This document shows positions 1-9,253 of a stretch of DNA of 64,000 nucleotides, piece after piece (positions within the stretch are counted from its first letter, which is position 1; every line of letters begins with the position of its first letter). The notes beneath the pieces were generated by a model, which made no database searches, was not told the DNA's origin, and saw nothing but the letters and a program-made list of their open reading frames with translations. Source of the DNA: a bacterium. GTDB taxonomy: Bacteria > SZUA-182 > DTGQ01. Both the position numbers and the translations under genes were made by a program. The stretch is taken from NCBI GenBank assembly GCA_040755755.1, contig JBFLZW010000001.1, forward strand, positions 186,001 through 250,000, in the 5' to 3' direction.

Positions 1-170
1 AGTGCATTTACAGCTCGACGAACATTAAAGGAAAAAACGCTGATATCACCTTTGTGGACATGGACCTGCCGATGGACAAAAAGGATGATTACCACTACTT
101 TATCCAGGTGACACAAAAGAACGGGGCCATGGCCTGGACCCCGCCGATCTGTTACCATTTTATACCGTAA
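1..170 (+). CDS. C-terminal fragment of a cut gene, possibly PHP/DUF3604-like metallohydrolase
   Basis: Reading from base 3, 55 codons are open up to a TAA at 168-170; the start lies outside the window. The visible tail includes DDYHYFIQVTQ, then AWTPP. The family of CehA/DUF3604-like PHP metallohydrolases often ends in a YYYVRVTQ...AWSSPIW motif, and the similarity to that ending is the only basis for the guess. It sits 31 bases upstream of the cytochrome gene on the same strand and could be co-transcribed. The frame is certain, the family is not. Confidence 0.5.
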   Translation, partial: CIYSSTNIKGKNADITFVDMDLPMDKKDDYHYFIQVTQKNGAMAWTPPICYHFIP

Positions 171-201
171 CGACTCGGGTTGATAGAAGGGAAAAACCTG
201 C

Positions 202-1416
202 ATGAACAATAGCCTGAAAGACCGGAGAAACCTGAAGGACCGCTTGAATTACCGAGACTTTTTTACCAGGAGAAAGCAGCATATCCTGATTCTGGGTGCC
301 GGAATCGTCTGCGGTGTTCTTTCTCTCTGGGTGTTAAACAACTATGTTCTGGACCGGCCCTCTTTTTGTATCACCTGCCATATGATCAAAAGCGCCAATG
401 ATACCTGGCAGAAAGCCAAGCACAAGCCGGAATACACCAAAAACAGTTGTAATGCCTGTCACGTCGAACCCGGTCTGACCGGCTCGATCAAAGCATCCAT
501 CTACGGTCTGGAAAATGTCTATGTCTTTTTATTCGGCCCCGGAGAGGATGACATTAAAGCCTCAAGGCCTGTCTACTGCACCCAGAAAGGATGCCATGAT
601 CGGATGGAAAAATCCATGCTCGGAAAGAATATCCGGGTGAATCACGGCATGCACATGAAGCAGGGCTATGCCTGTGTCATCTGCCATGATCGGGTGGCCC
701 ATGAAGAATTTGCCATGGTCAGTAATCTGTCCATGATGAAGGATTTCTGCTTTGCCTGCCACAATGACGAGGTAGCGCCCCGCAAGGATTGCAGTGTCTG
801 CCATGTCTATCAGGACCGGATGATGAAAGGGACCGAGACGCCGGATAATCTGGTGGGGATTATCTCACCGCACGTGCAGCCGGATGAAGTCACCTGCCAG
901 AACTGCCACGTTGACCTTGAGGAATCACCCCAAAAAAGCTGCATCAACTGTCACGATGAGACTGTCCTTCCCCAATACCGGCAGGATAAAGCGGATTTCA
1001 ACCAGCGGCTTGCAAAAGTCAAAGCCCAGATTGACGAGATCCAGGACCTGCTGGCGAAAATCAAAAAGGCGGAGCCTGAAAAGTGGGCGGGATCAGGGAA
1101 TCTGGGGAGCTCAGCAGGGAATACCGGCAGTTCCGGTGGGAACCCAGGGAGCTCAGGGGAGAATCCAGGGAATGCTGGGGGGAATATAGGAAACCCTGGC
1201 CAGAACGCACAAAGCTCAGCAGAATCAGGAGGGCCGGATCCTGCCTGGAACCAAACCCTTTCTCTCCTCCAGACGGTCCAGAAAAACTACACGTATCTTA
1301 TCCAGGATAACAGCCAGGGTGCTCATAACAGAAAGCTGGCAGCGGCGATTTTATCCAAACTGGAAGATGATGTCCAAAGGGTGCGCTACTTCATGTATGG
1401 CTACCAGAGATTATGA
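202..1416 (+). CDS. Membrane-anchored octaheme c-type cytochrome, NapC/NirT-like N-terminus
   Basis: A 404-residue protein with one N-terminal membrane segment (about residues 27-48), then eight haem-attachment motifs: CITCH (56), CNACH (83), CTQKGCH (126, a CX4CH variant), CVICH (158), CFACH (183), CSVCH (197), CQNCH (232) and CINCH (247). The anchor followed at once by closely spaced haems matches the NapC/NirT/NrfH quinol-dehydrogenase pattern, so it probably passes electrons from the quinone pool to periplasmic partners. After the haem domain comes a charged helix, then a low-complexity Gly/Ser/Asn stretch (about 294-335) and a C-terminal helical tail. The low-complexity insert is unusual for the family. 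AAGGGA lies upstream of the ATG. No terminal reductase is adjacent, so the electron acceptor is unknown. Confidence 0.88.
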   Translation: MNNSLKDRRNLKDRLNYRDFFTRRKQHILILGAGIVCGVLSLWVLNNYVLDRPSFCITCHMIKSANDTWQKAKHKPEYTKNSCNACHVEPGLTGSIKASIYGLENVYVFLFGPGEDDIKASRPVYCTQKGCHDRMEKSMLGKNIRVNHGMHMKQGYACVICHDRVAHEEFAMVSNLSMMKDFCFACHNDEVAPRKDCSVCHVYQDRMMKGTETPDNLVGIISPHVQPDEVTCQNCHVDLEESPQKSCINCHDETVLPQYRQDKADFNQRLAKVKAQIDEIQDLLAKIKKAEPEKWAGSGNLGSSAGNTGSSGGNPGSSGENPGNAGGNIGNPGQNAQSSAESGGPDPAWNQTLSLLQTVQKNYTYLIQDNSQGAHNRKLAAAILSKLEDDVQRVRYFMYGYQRL

Positions 1417-1435
1417 TCATGAGCAGAACATGAAG

Positions 1436-1460
1436 GGTGGGGCTTCTTTTTTGCCCCACC
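1436..1460 (+). terminator. GGTGGGGC hairpin, probable terminator of the cytochrome gene
   Basis: GGTGGGGC and GCCCCACC form a perfect 8-bp stem with a T-rich loop, 20 bases after the cytochrome stop, followed by a further pyrimidine-rich run. The same hairpin with the same T-rich loop recurs at 46761-46785 and, degenerate, at 59601-59628, so it is also a member of a dispersed repeat family. Confidence 0.55.
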
Positions 1461-1850
1461 TGTTCCTTTTTCTCCTGTGTGCGCACATAACGATGAAAGA
1501 CATCAACCGCTCGTGTTACTTCATCCTCAGCACGGACACGTTCACCCATGGTGAGGGCAGATCATATCTGAGTTGCGTAAGCTTATCGCCTTCAAACTCT
1601 CTGCTGATGGCCGTCTTTCCGGAGGGAGAGCTGCAAGGCTGGCCGGAATGAGCAGAATTCACTTCCTCATGGAAGCCGGGGCACAGACGATCATCCCAAA
1701 AGCATAAAAAGAGCATAGATTCACCCGCCCAATTGGTTTCGCTCACCGCACTATTAATCAACAAGTTTCCAGCCAAATCTTTCGCTGTGATTACTGACGA
1801 GCAATCAAAGATTGATTTTACGACACTATTTTGGTTATACTGGTACCTCA

Positions 1851-1913
1851 GATAAGCTATTGTGGAGATAAGCTGCATGAAGGCAATCGTAAGCTATATG
1901 GAGATAAGCTATC
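1851..1913 (+). repeat. Short direct repeats in the leader of the YchF-like gene
   Basis: GATAAGCTAT (1851), GGAGATAAGCTGCATGA (from 1864) and GGAGATAAGCTATCATGA (from 1900) are near-copies. The middle copy carries its own Shine-Dalgarno-like GGAG and an ATG followed by a sequence resembling the real gene start, so the leader looks like a small tandem duplication of the ribosome-binding region. Confidence 0.6.
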
Positions 1914-2951
1914 ATGAAAGTCGCAATTACGGGACTTAAAGGGAGTGGTAAGACAACCATTTTTAATTCATTGACCGGGCTGGCTGCCAAAACGGGGGGA
2001 TACTCCTCGGAGCAGGACATTAACCTGGGGCTGATCAAGATCCCGGATGAGCGGCTTGATGTTCTGACCCGCGTGTTCGAGCCGAAAAAAACCACGCATG
2101 CGGAAATCACCTTTGCGGACATTGCCATGCCTGCGGAAGAGAAGTTTTCGGCCAAAATACTAGAGAAACTTAAAACTATGGAGGCGATAGTCCTGGTCAT
2201 CAAGGGATTTGATGACGGGAAGGGCGATTTTCACCCGCTGGAAGACCTGGCTTCTGTGGAGAGCGAGCTGCTTTTTTCCGATTTTGCCATTGCCGACAAG
2301 TCGCTTGCCGCTTTCCGAAAAGAGCGCAAGGATCAGAAGCTGATTCAGACCGTGGAGAAGGTTCATGCCTGCCTGGACGGGGAAAAGCCGCTGCGCCTCC
2401 TCGATCTGGACGAGGCCGAGCTCAAACAGCTTGCCGGGTTTGCCTTCCTGAGTATCAGGCCGACCCTGGCAGTGGTAAATATCCCGGAATCCGGGTTCGA
2501 TCCCGGTCTTTATGCCTCCATCCAGGAATATTGCCAGACTCATGGGCTTCGGGTCATGCAGATCATCGGCTCCCTGGAGGAGGAAATCAGCCGGTTGCCT
2601 GCTGGCGAGCAGATAGATTTTCTGCGGGAGATGGGGCTTGAGGAGTCGGCCAGGGATAAATTCATCCGGGAAAGCTACGCCATGATGAACCTGATCTGTT
2701 TCCTGACCGTGGGCAAAGATGAGGTCCGCTCCTGGACCATCCGCCGGGGCACACCGGCAGTGAAAGCAGCCGGCAAGATTCATTCCGATATCGAGCGGGG
2801 CTTTATCCGGGCCGAAGTGGTTTCGTATGAAGATTTTATTAATTGCCAGAGTAGCATGGCCGAGGTTAAAAAAAGGGGGCTCATGCGGCTGGAAGGGAAA
2901 GATTACGAAGTGAAAGACGGCGATATCATTAACTTTCGGTTCAATGTATAG
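1914..2951 (+). CDS. Divergent YchF/Obg-family GTPase-like protein with TGS domain
   Basis: A 345-residue protein with a P-loop (GLKGSGKTT, residues 7-15) and a C-terminal TGS-type domain in which RRGTPAVKAAGKIHSDIERGF-like sequence (from about 277) matches the end of YchF, a ribosome-associated ATPase. Canonical YchF has NVGKS in the P-loop, a DxxG switch (DIAGL) and an NMxE nucleotide motif. Here the P-loop is GSGKT, the switch reads DIAMP so the glycine is lost, and NIPE stands at the base-recognition position. It may therefore be a paralogue with altered nucleotide handling. GGAG lies 10 bases before the ATG. The two sulfatase-TPR genes follow on the same strand after 46 bases. Confidence 0.8.
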   Translation: MKVAITGLKGSGKTTIFNSLTGLAAKTGGYSSEQDINLGLIKIPDERLDVLTRVFEPKKTTHAEITFADIAMPAEEKFSAKILEKLKTMEAIVLVIKGFDDGKGDFHPLEDLASVESELLFSDFAIADKSLAAFRKERKDQKLIQTVEKVHACLDGEKPLRLLDLDEAELKQLAGFAFLSIRPTLAVVNIPESGFDPGLYASIQEYCQTHGLRVMQIIGSLEEEISRLPAGEQIDFLREMGLEESARDKFIRESYAMMNLICFLTVGKDEVRSWTIRRGTPAVKAAGKIHSDIERGFIRAEVVSYEDFINCQSSMAEVKKRGLMRLEGKDYEVKDGDIINFRFNV

Positions 2952-2997
2952 ATGTCTTCTATCCACTTTATTTCTGTTGACTTAAGTGAGGGGTATC

Positions 2998-5943
2998 ATG
3001 ACACGTTCTTTTCAAACCAGGGGTATGATCAAAGACAGAACCAAAAATAGAACCAAAGATACAATCTTCGGCATGATCAGCGGCATGATTAAAACCAGGG
3101 TATTGCTCATTGGTCTTCTCGGTGTATTTATCCCGATATCCGGATGCCTGCGGACTGGCAGCGGTTTGTCCCGACAGGCAAAAGCCCCCCAATTCAATAT
3201 CGTGCTGATCAGCATCGATACGCTGCGGGCTGATCACCTGGGGTGCTATGGCTATAAGGGCACCCAGACGCCGGTCATTGACCAGTTGGCCAGGGAAGGT
3301 GCTCTTTTCTCTCATTGCCTTACGCCTTCTCCGGTCACCATGCCTGCTCACCTGTCCATGATGACCGGTCTTTATCCTCTTTCCCATGGGGTGCGCAATA
3401 ATGGAACTTTCGTGGCCGCTCCGGAGCTTGTGACCCTGGCCGAGGTGCTCAAGGATCAGGGGTATCAGACCGCCGCTTTTGTGGGCTCCTTTGTCCTGGA
3501 CCGCCGGTTTGGCCTGGATCAGGGCTTTGATGTCTTTGATGATTACATGAACAAGGACCAGGAGCTGACGCTCCTTCTCTACAATGAGCGAAAAGCCGAG
3601 AATGTAGTCTCCGAGGCTGAAAAGTGGCTGAAGGCCAATGGCAGCAATAAGCCCTTTTTCCTCTGGCTGCACTGCTTTGATCCGCATGCTCCCTATGAGC
3701 CTCCGAAGCCCTTTGCCGATATATATAAGACTAATCTTTACGACGGTGAAATCGCCTATACCGATCAGACGCTGGGGAGGCTGGTGGTCTCGCTGAAGGA
3801 GATGAATCTCTGGGATCAGACCCTGCTTGTCCTCACTGCCGATCATGGAGAAGGGCTGGGAGATCATGGCGAAAAAACCCACGCTATCTTTATCTATGAT
3901 TCTACTCTGCATGTGCCCCTGATTATCCGCTATCCAAAACTCCTCCCCCAGAACGTGGAAATTTCCCAGGAAGTAACGCTCCTTGACATTTTCCCGACAG
4001 TCCTGGAGCTTGCGGGAGTGGAAAAGGAAATGGATATTCACGGGAAAAGCCTGGTGGGACTGCTGAAGAACGGCAAGGAGGATAAGCCGATACGGCAGGA
4101 GTTTTTCTGCGAGACCTATTATCCTCTTTATAATCACGGATGGAGCCCGCTTGAAGGCATCAGGACCAGCGAGTGGGTTTATATCCGGGCACCGAAACCG
4201 GAGCTTTATCATATGATCGAGGACCGGGGGCAATTGAAAAACCTTTATACCACCCAACAGCAGGTGGCTGACAATCTGGACAGGCAGATGGAGGCGTTAA
4301 AAGCCAGGATCGCCCGCGTCAAGAGCCAGCAGTCGAAGAAAGTGGCTATGGATCAGGAAACAGCCCAGCGTCTGCGGAGCCTGGGGTATGTGGCCACCGT
4401 GCATGAGGCGTCGGGAAAAGAGCTTGCAACCACTTACCCTGACCCCAAGGACATGATCAATACCCTTGATTTTCTCAATATGGGTACCTATTATTTTGGC
4501 AAGGGAGAAACCGAAAAGGCCATCGAGCAGTTTCTGTCGGTGTTAAAAGTCAATCCCAACGATGTATTTACTCATTTCGTCCTTGGTTACATCTACGATC
4601 AGACCGGAAAAACGGACCTGGCCATAAGGGAATTTGAGGAAACCCTGCGCCTCGATCCCCGCTATGTAAGCGCCTACAATGACCTTGGCACGGTGTATAA
4701 CCGGCTCGGCCAGTATGATAAGGCCCTGGAGCAGTTCCGCAAGGCGCTGGAGGTAAATCCGGAATACGCCGAGTCGGTCGAGAACATGGGGGTGGTCTAC
4801 TTTGCCCTCAAAGACTATGACCAGGCACTGAAATATTTCGAGCAGTCATTGCAGATGAATCCGAAAAGTCATAAGGCTTACAATAATATCGGCAGTGTTT
4901 ATCTGGCCTGGGGAGATTATCAGAAAGCCAGGGAATATCTTGAAAAATCCCACCAGATGGACCCCACCTATATCGATGCTTATAATAACCTCGGCAGTGT
5001 ACTGATCAGCCTGGGTGAGTTTGACAAGGCCATCGAGAAGTTCCAGGGCCTGCTGAAGCTGAATCCGCAGCACCTCGAAGGCAGGGTCAATCTGGCCTCC
5101 GCTTATATCGGCAGGGGAAAGTATGATGAGGCGCTCAGGGAGCTGGAAATAGCCCAAAAGATCAACCCGAACATGCCAAAGATTTATAACTGCCTGGGGA
5201 CCCTGTATGTGCGAAGCGAAAAGTTCGCCGAGGCTATTCCGCAATTTGAAAAGACCCTCTCTCTCGATCCCAATTCGTTCGAAGCCCACTATAACCTTGG
5301 TATTGCCTATTTCCGTCTGGGACAGTTGGATATGGCCGTGAAGGAATACCAGGAAGCTCTGCGTCTCAGCCCATCCAATGCTCCCTGCCATGTCAACCTG
5401 GGCATAGCCTACTTTAATCTGCAGAAGGTTGATGAATGCATAGCCGAGTACCAGAAAGCCATCCAGCTCGATCCCCGGAACATCGAGGCAACCATCAACC
5501 TGGGAGTTGCCTATTATACTCAGGGAAAATACGATCTGGCCCTGGAGAATTACCTCAAGGCGGAAAAGCTGAGCCCCAACAACCTCCAGGTGCATGTGAA
5601 CCTCGGCATGACCTATTTTGCTCAGGGATTATTGGACCAGGCTGAGCAGGAATATAAGAAGGGCCTGGAAATTGCGCCCACCTGCCTGGAAGCGCTGGTC
5701 AATCTGGCTATCCTCTATGCGAACCTGGGCAAATACGATCAGGCCATCAGCTATTATCTGGAGGCAGTAAAACACTATCCCCAGAGCCACCTGGGCCATT
5801 ACGGGCTGGGCTATTGCTATTTCCTGAAGGGAGAGATGGACAAGGCTATCGAATCCCTGCAGAAGGTGATTCAATTACAGCCAGGCTATCCTGACGCGCA
5901 GATGCTCCTCGATAAGGCATTAGAGGCCAGGGGCAAGAAGTAG
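2998..5943 (+). CDS. Sulfatase/alkaline-phosphatase-type lipoprotein with about 14 TPRs (paralogue 1)
   Basis: The ATG at 2998 is preferred over an in-frame GTG at 2986 because a GTGAGGGG ribosome site precedes it, giving 981 residues. A hydrophobic segment ends in ISGC (Cys50), a lipobox, so the protein is probably anchored outside the inner membrane. The catalytic domain begins NIVLISIDTLRADHLG (metal-binding Asp74) and has DHGEGLGDHGEKTH for the second metal shell. The nucleophile position reads PVTMPAH: a threonine (114) where type I sulfatases have Cys/Ser-x-Pro-x-Arg. That is more like phospho-type members (LtaS, phosphoethanolamine transferases). From about residue 480 to the end there are about 14 TPRs with frequent YNNLG and NPxxxEA signatures. 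The substrate cannot be read from the sequence. Confidence 0.85.
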   Translation: MTRSFQTRGMIKDRTKNRTKDTIFGMISGMIKTRVLLIGLLGVFIPISGCLRTGSGLSRQAKAPQFNIVLISIDTLRADHLGCYGYKGTQTPVIDQLAREGALFSHCLTPSPVTMPAHLSMMTGLYPLSHGVRNNGTFVAAPELVTLAEVLKDQGYQTAAFVGSFVLDRRFGLDQGFDVFDDYMNKDQELTLLLYNERKAENVVSEAEKWLKANGSNKPFFLWLHCFDPHAPYEPPKPFADIYKTNLYDGEIAYTDQTLGRLVVSLKEMNLWDQTLLVLTADHGEGLGDHGEKTHAIFIYDSTLHVPLIIRYPKLLPQNVEISQEVTLLDIFPTVLELAGVEKEMDIHGKSLVGLLKNGKEDKPIRQEFFCETYYPLYNHGWSPLEGIRTSEWVYIRAPKPELYHMIEDRGQLKNLYTTQQQVADNLDRQMEALKARIARVKSQQSKKVAMDQETAQRLRSLGYVATVHEASGKELATTYPDPKDMINTLDFLNMGTYYFGKGETEKAIEQFLSVLKVNPNDVFTHFVLGYIYDQTGKTDLAIREFEETLRLDPRYVSAYNDLGTVYNRLGQYDKALEQFRKALEVNPEYAESVENMGVVYFALKDYDQALKYFEQSLQMNPKSHKAYNNIGSVYLAWGDYQKAREYLEKSHQMDPTYIDAYNNLGSVLISLGEFDKAIEKFQGLLKLNPQHLEGRVNLASAYIGRGKYDEALRELEIAQKINPNMPKIYNCLGTLYVRSEKFAEAIPQFEKTLSLDPNSFEAHYNLGIAYFRLGQLDMAVKEYQEALRLSPSNAPCHVNLGIAYFNLQKVDECIAEYQKAIQLDPRNIEATINLGVAYYTQGKYDLALENYLKAEKLSPNNLQVHVNLGMTYFAQGLLDQAEQEYKKGLEIAPTCLEALVNLAILYANLGKYDQAISYYLEAVKHYPQSHLGHYGLGYCYFLKGEMDKAIESLQKVIQLQPGYPDAQMLLDKALEARGKK

Positions 5944-5961
5944 GGGGAGTGGGAAGTGATG

Positions 5962-6000
5962 AGTGGTCGGTGGCCAGTGGCCAGTGGCCAGTGGTCAGTA
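5962..6000. repeat. Tandem GTGGCCA/GTGGTCA heptamers
   Basis: GTGGTCGGTGGCCAGTGGCC-type heptamers recur five times between the two sulfatase-TPR genes. The same heptamer array is present inside the coding sequence of the tandem UvrA (37776-37840). Confidence 0.85.
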
Positions 6001-6085
6001 AAAACTGTCAGCTTTCAGATATTCCTGAAGATGAGTCAGAAGTCAGGGGCGGCTCCTCGTGCCGCCTTGAGGAGCCAGGAGAAAC

Positions 6086-9000
6086 ATGAGGATGAGCATA
6101 ACGGCCAAAAGCAGGAAATCGATATCCATCACCTTGTGCTGGATACTCATCGGCCTTTCGTCAGGCTGCGCCCGTCGAATCCGGCCGCTGAATATCGCCG
6201 CGGCGCGCGGAACAGTTGACCGCAGGCCCCATGTACTCCTGATCACCATCGACACGCTCAGGGCCGATCATCTGGGATGTTACGGATACTCCGGCGTGCA
6301 AACCCCGAATATCGATAATCTTGCCCGGACCGGAGTGCGGTTCACCCATGCCTATACCCCGGTGCCGATCACTCTTCCTTCTCACACCACCATCATGACC
6401 GGCCAGTACCCGGTACAGACCGGAGTGAGGGACAATGGCACTTTCCGGGTATCCGGGGACAGCACCACCCTGGCTGAAGTATTCAGGCAGCAGGGCTACC
6501 GGACCGCTGCCTTTACCAGCGCCTATGTCCTTGACTCCCGGTATGGGCTTGACCAGGGCTTTGAAGTGTATGACGATACCCTGGATTCAAAGGGACATAT
6601 GACCTTCCTCGACAGCGAACGCAGGGCAGAGCAGGTGACCGGCTCTGCCCTGTCCTGGATCAGCAGAATGGCTGCTGCATCGCCATTCTTTGTCTGGGTC
6701 CATTATTTCGATCCCCATGCCAGCTATCACCCTCCCAGCCCGTTTGCCGAGCAGTATGCCGGGCATCTCTACGATGGAGAAATCGCCTATACTGATCACT
6801 GGATCGGGGTCCTTCTGGACCATCTGAAAAGCCTTGGCCTGCTCGATAATACCCTGGTGGTCCTGACCTCCGACCACGGAGAAGGACTCGGCGAGCATAA
6901 CGAAAAGACCCATGCTATCTTTATCTACGACACTACCCTGCATGTCCCCCTGATTATGCGCTATCCGAAGAGGATTCCTTCCAATCGGAGCATTGCAGGG
7001 CTTGTCAGAACCCTGGACATTATGCCTACTATTCTGTCCCTGGCGGATATCCCCGCACTCCCATCCTGTGCAGGGATCGACCTGACCAAAGTCATCCGGG
7101 GCGAAGAAAATACTCCTGAGCTTTCGCTCTACTGCGAGACACTCTATCCCAGGATCAACCATGGATGGAGCCCCCTGGAAGGAATCAGAACCGGAGAGTG
7201 GAAATATATCCTGGCACCAAAACCGGAGCTTTATAATCTGGCCGAAGACCCGGCAGAGGTGAATAACCTCTGGGCTGAGCAGGCCGGGAAAGATTCCTCC
7301 CTTCCCTGGCCGATGCGTCTCGATGAATTGAGAAAACAGCTCGGCAGCCGCAAGTCTCCCCAGGGCACACACCTGGCACTGGATCAGGAGGCACGGGAAA
7401 GGCTTCGAAGCCTCGGGTATGTATGGACCAGGAGCCAGGAGTTAGAAGAAAGTAGTCAGCACCCCTCTCCTCCCCTGCCCGATCCCAAGGATATGGTTCA
7501 GGTGCAGGGGGAGATCGACCAGGCGGCATTCTGGATGAACGATGGGAAATATGAGCAGGCCAGAGAGATACTGGTGCGGATTGCCGGGGAAAATCCCGAT
7601 GACCTGTTTGTGCGGTTTCTTCTCGGCCAGGTTTATATTTCTCTCAGGGAGTGGGATCATGCCAGAGAAGAACTCCTCCAGGTTATCGCCAAAAGTCCGG
7701 CGGATGCCGGTGGTGACTCATCGGCATCCGCCGGATATGCGGATGCACGGGTTTATCTTGGCATTGTCTATCTGGAGCAGGGTGAATATGAGAAAGCTGT
7801 CAGGGAACTTACGGAGAGTCTGCAATCAGATGCCGATCAATATCAGGTGTCCTATAACCTTGGCCTTGCCTATACCCGGCTTGGCCGGTTGGATCAGGCC
7901 CTGAGCTATCTCGACCAGGCCCTTTCCCTGAAGCCGGATCAGCCCGATATCCAGAATAACCGGGGAGTCATCCTGGCGCGGCAGGGCAGAATCAGGGAAG
8001 CGATCGAGGCTTACAGCCAGGCCGTCCGGATGGATGAAAAAAATCCCAGGCCCTACCAGAACCTGGCCGCTCTTTACCAGCAGGAAGGGGACCGGGCAAG
8101 GGCCAGGGATGTGCTGAATCAGGCACTCCTTCATAACCCCGATAATGCAGACCTGTACAACTACCAGGCATATCTGGCTATTCAGGCGGGAGAGGACGAG
8201 GAGGCATGGTCACTGCTGGACCGCGGGCTGGCTATAGCTTCCGGGCATGCGGCTCTCCATAATAACCGTGCTGTTCTCTACCTCAAACAGCAGCAGTACG
8301 GGCAGGCCCGGCTTGAGCTTGAGCAGGCCATCCAGAGTGACCCGAATTATATGGAGGCCCGCTACAACCTGGGCCGGGTTTTCGAGCAGGACTGGGAGAG
8401 GACCAAAGATCCCGGCCTGGCCCGCAAGGCACTGGATTGCTATGAGCAGATCACCCGGACTGACCCGAACCACACTCAGGCCCACCTGCAATTGGCTGGC
8501 CTGCGATGCCGTCTGGGGGAAACCGACGAGGCCATCAGCATCTACCGCACGCTCCTCGATCAGGACCCCAACAATATCAAGGTCAGGCTGAACCTGGGAA
8601 TTGCCTATGGCCAGGGGGGGAGAATCGATGAGGCCATTGGCGAATACCGGCGCATCCTCCAGCTTGACCCCAGGAATGCTGAAAGCTGCTTTAACCTGGG
8701 CGTGGCCTATACGCAAAAAGGGGATTTCGCCAAGGCCACAGATGCCTGCCAGCAAGCCGTCCGACTGCGGCCCGACTACCCTGAGGCATCGTTGAACCTG
8801 GGCGTTCTCTACTGGCGGCAGGGACTGATAGACTCGGCCCGCAAAGAGTGGGAAAAAGTCCTGCACTATGATCCCCACAATGCCAAAGCCCATTGCAATC
8901 TGGGTAACCTCGCCCTCAGCCAGCAGGATTTCACCAAAGCCGGGGAGGAATACCGGCAGGCTCTGCAAACCGACCCGGACAGTGTCGAGGCCCACTTCGG

Positions 9001-9253
9001 CCTCGGAGCCGCCTGCATCAACCTGGGGAAAGAAGCGGATGCAGTCAGGGAATGGCAGGAAACCGTGCGCCTTGCTCCGGACAACATCCAGGCACGGATG
9101 AATCTTGCTGTGGCCTACATCAACCGGAAAAACCTCGATCTTGCCCGCACCATGCTGTCTCAGATCCTGCAATTGGATCCTGGCCTAGCCGCAGCCCATC
9201 AGCTTCTGGAAAAAATCACCGAACTTGAGAAAGACGGCAACAGCCGGTTATGA
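6086..9253 (+). CDS. Sulfatase/alkaline-phosphatase-type lipoprotein with about 15-16 TPRs (paralogue 2)
   Basis: A 1055-residue paralogue of the preceding protein with the same layout. The ATG follows an AGGAG site. The signal sequence ends in LSSGC (lipobox Cys28). The catalytic domain starts HVLLITIDTLRADHLG (Asp56) and has PITLPSH with threonine 96 at the nucleophile position, then SDHGEGLGEHNEKTH. The catalytic domain runs to about residue 450, followed by roughly 15-16 TPRs to the C-terminus. The two genes are 142 bases apart and arose by duplication, with the TPR arrays diverging more than the catalytic parts. Such TPR arrays usually mediate protein contacts, so an enzyme tethered to an envelope complex is plausible but not shown. 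Its stop overlaps the convergent DksA-type gene by 6 bases. Confidence 0.85.
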   Translation: MRMSITAKSRKSISITLCWILIGLSSGCARRIRPLNIAAARGTVDRRPHVLLITIDTLRADHLGCYGYSGVQTPNIDNLARTGVRFTHAYTPVPITLPSHTTIMTGQYPVQTGVRDNGTFRVSGDSTTLAEVFRQQGYRTAAFTSAYVLDSRYGLDQGFEVYDDTLDSKGHMTFLDSERRAEQVTGSALSWISRMAAASPFFVWVHYFDPHASYHPPSPFAEQYAGHLYDGEIAYTDHWIGVLLDHLKSLGLLDNTLVVLTSDHGEGLGEHNEKTHAIFIYDTTLHVPLIMRYPKRIPSNRSIAGLVRTLDIMPTILSLADIPALPSCAGIDLTKVIRGEENTPELSLYCETLYPRINHGWSPLEGIRTGEWKYILAPKPELYNLAEDPAEVNNLWAEQAGKDSSLPWPMRLDELRKQLGSRKSPQGTHLALDQEARERLRSLGYVWTRSQELEESSQHPSPPLPDPKDMVQVQGEIDQAAFWMNDGKYEQAREILVRIAGENPDDLFVRFLLGQVYISLREWDHAREELLQVIAKSPADAGGDSSASAGYADARVYLGIVYLEQGEYEKAVRELTESLQSDADQYQVSYNLGLAYTRLGRLDQALSYLDQALSLKPDQPDIQNNRGVILARQGRIREAIEAYSQAVRMDEKNPRPYQNLAALYQQEGDRARARDVLNQALLHNPDNADLYNYQAYLAIQAGEDEEAWSLLDRGLAIASGHAALHNNRAVLYLKQQQYGQARLELEQAIQSDPNYMEARYNLGRVFEQDWERTKDPGLARKALDCYEQITRTDPNHTQAHLQLAGLRCRLGETDEAISIYRTLLDQDPNNIKVRLNLGIAYGQGGRIDEAIGEYRRILQLDPRNAESCFNLGVAYTQKGDFAKATDACQQAVRLRPDYPEASLNLGVLYWRQGLIDSARKEWEKVLHYDPHNAKAHCNLGNLALSQQDFTKAGEEYRQALQTDPDSVEAHFGLGAACINLGKEADAVREWQETVRLAPDNIQARMNLAVAYINRKNLDLARTMLSQILQLDPGLAAAHQLLEKITELEKDGNSRL

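Larger units (their letters stand above)
1417..1913. other. Intergenic region between cytochrome and YchF-like genes
   Basis: About 500 bases without a convincing gene. It holds the hairpin at 1436-1460 just after the cytochrome stop and, at the other end, a short repeated leader (about 1851-1913) in which AGATAAGCT recurs three times. The weak minus-strand frame at 1516-1878 shows no start signal or recognisable motif. Confidence 0.6.

Noticed and set aside
1516-1878. Minus-strand frame of 120 codons between the cytochrome and YchF-like genes
   Set aside because: No start signal, no motif, overlaps the repeated leader.
2968-4257. Long minus-strand frame (429 codons) across the first sulfatase gene
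   Set aside because: It lies wholly opposite a gene with clear domains, has no start signal and no motif; it follows from codon bias.
5962-6000. Heptamer tandem as a CRISPR remnant
   Set aside because: Units are contiguous heptamers without spacers.
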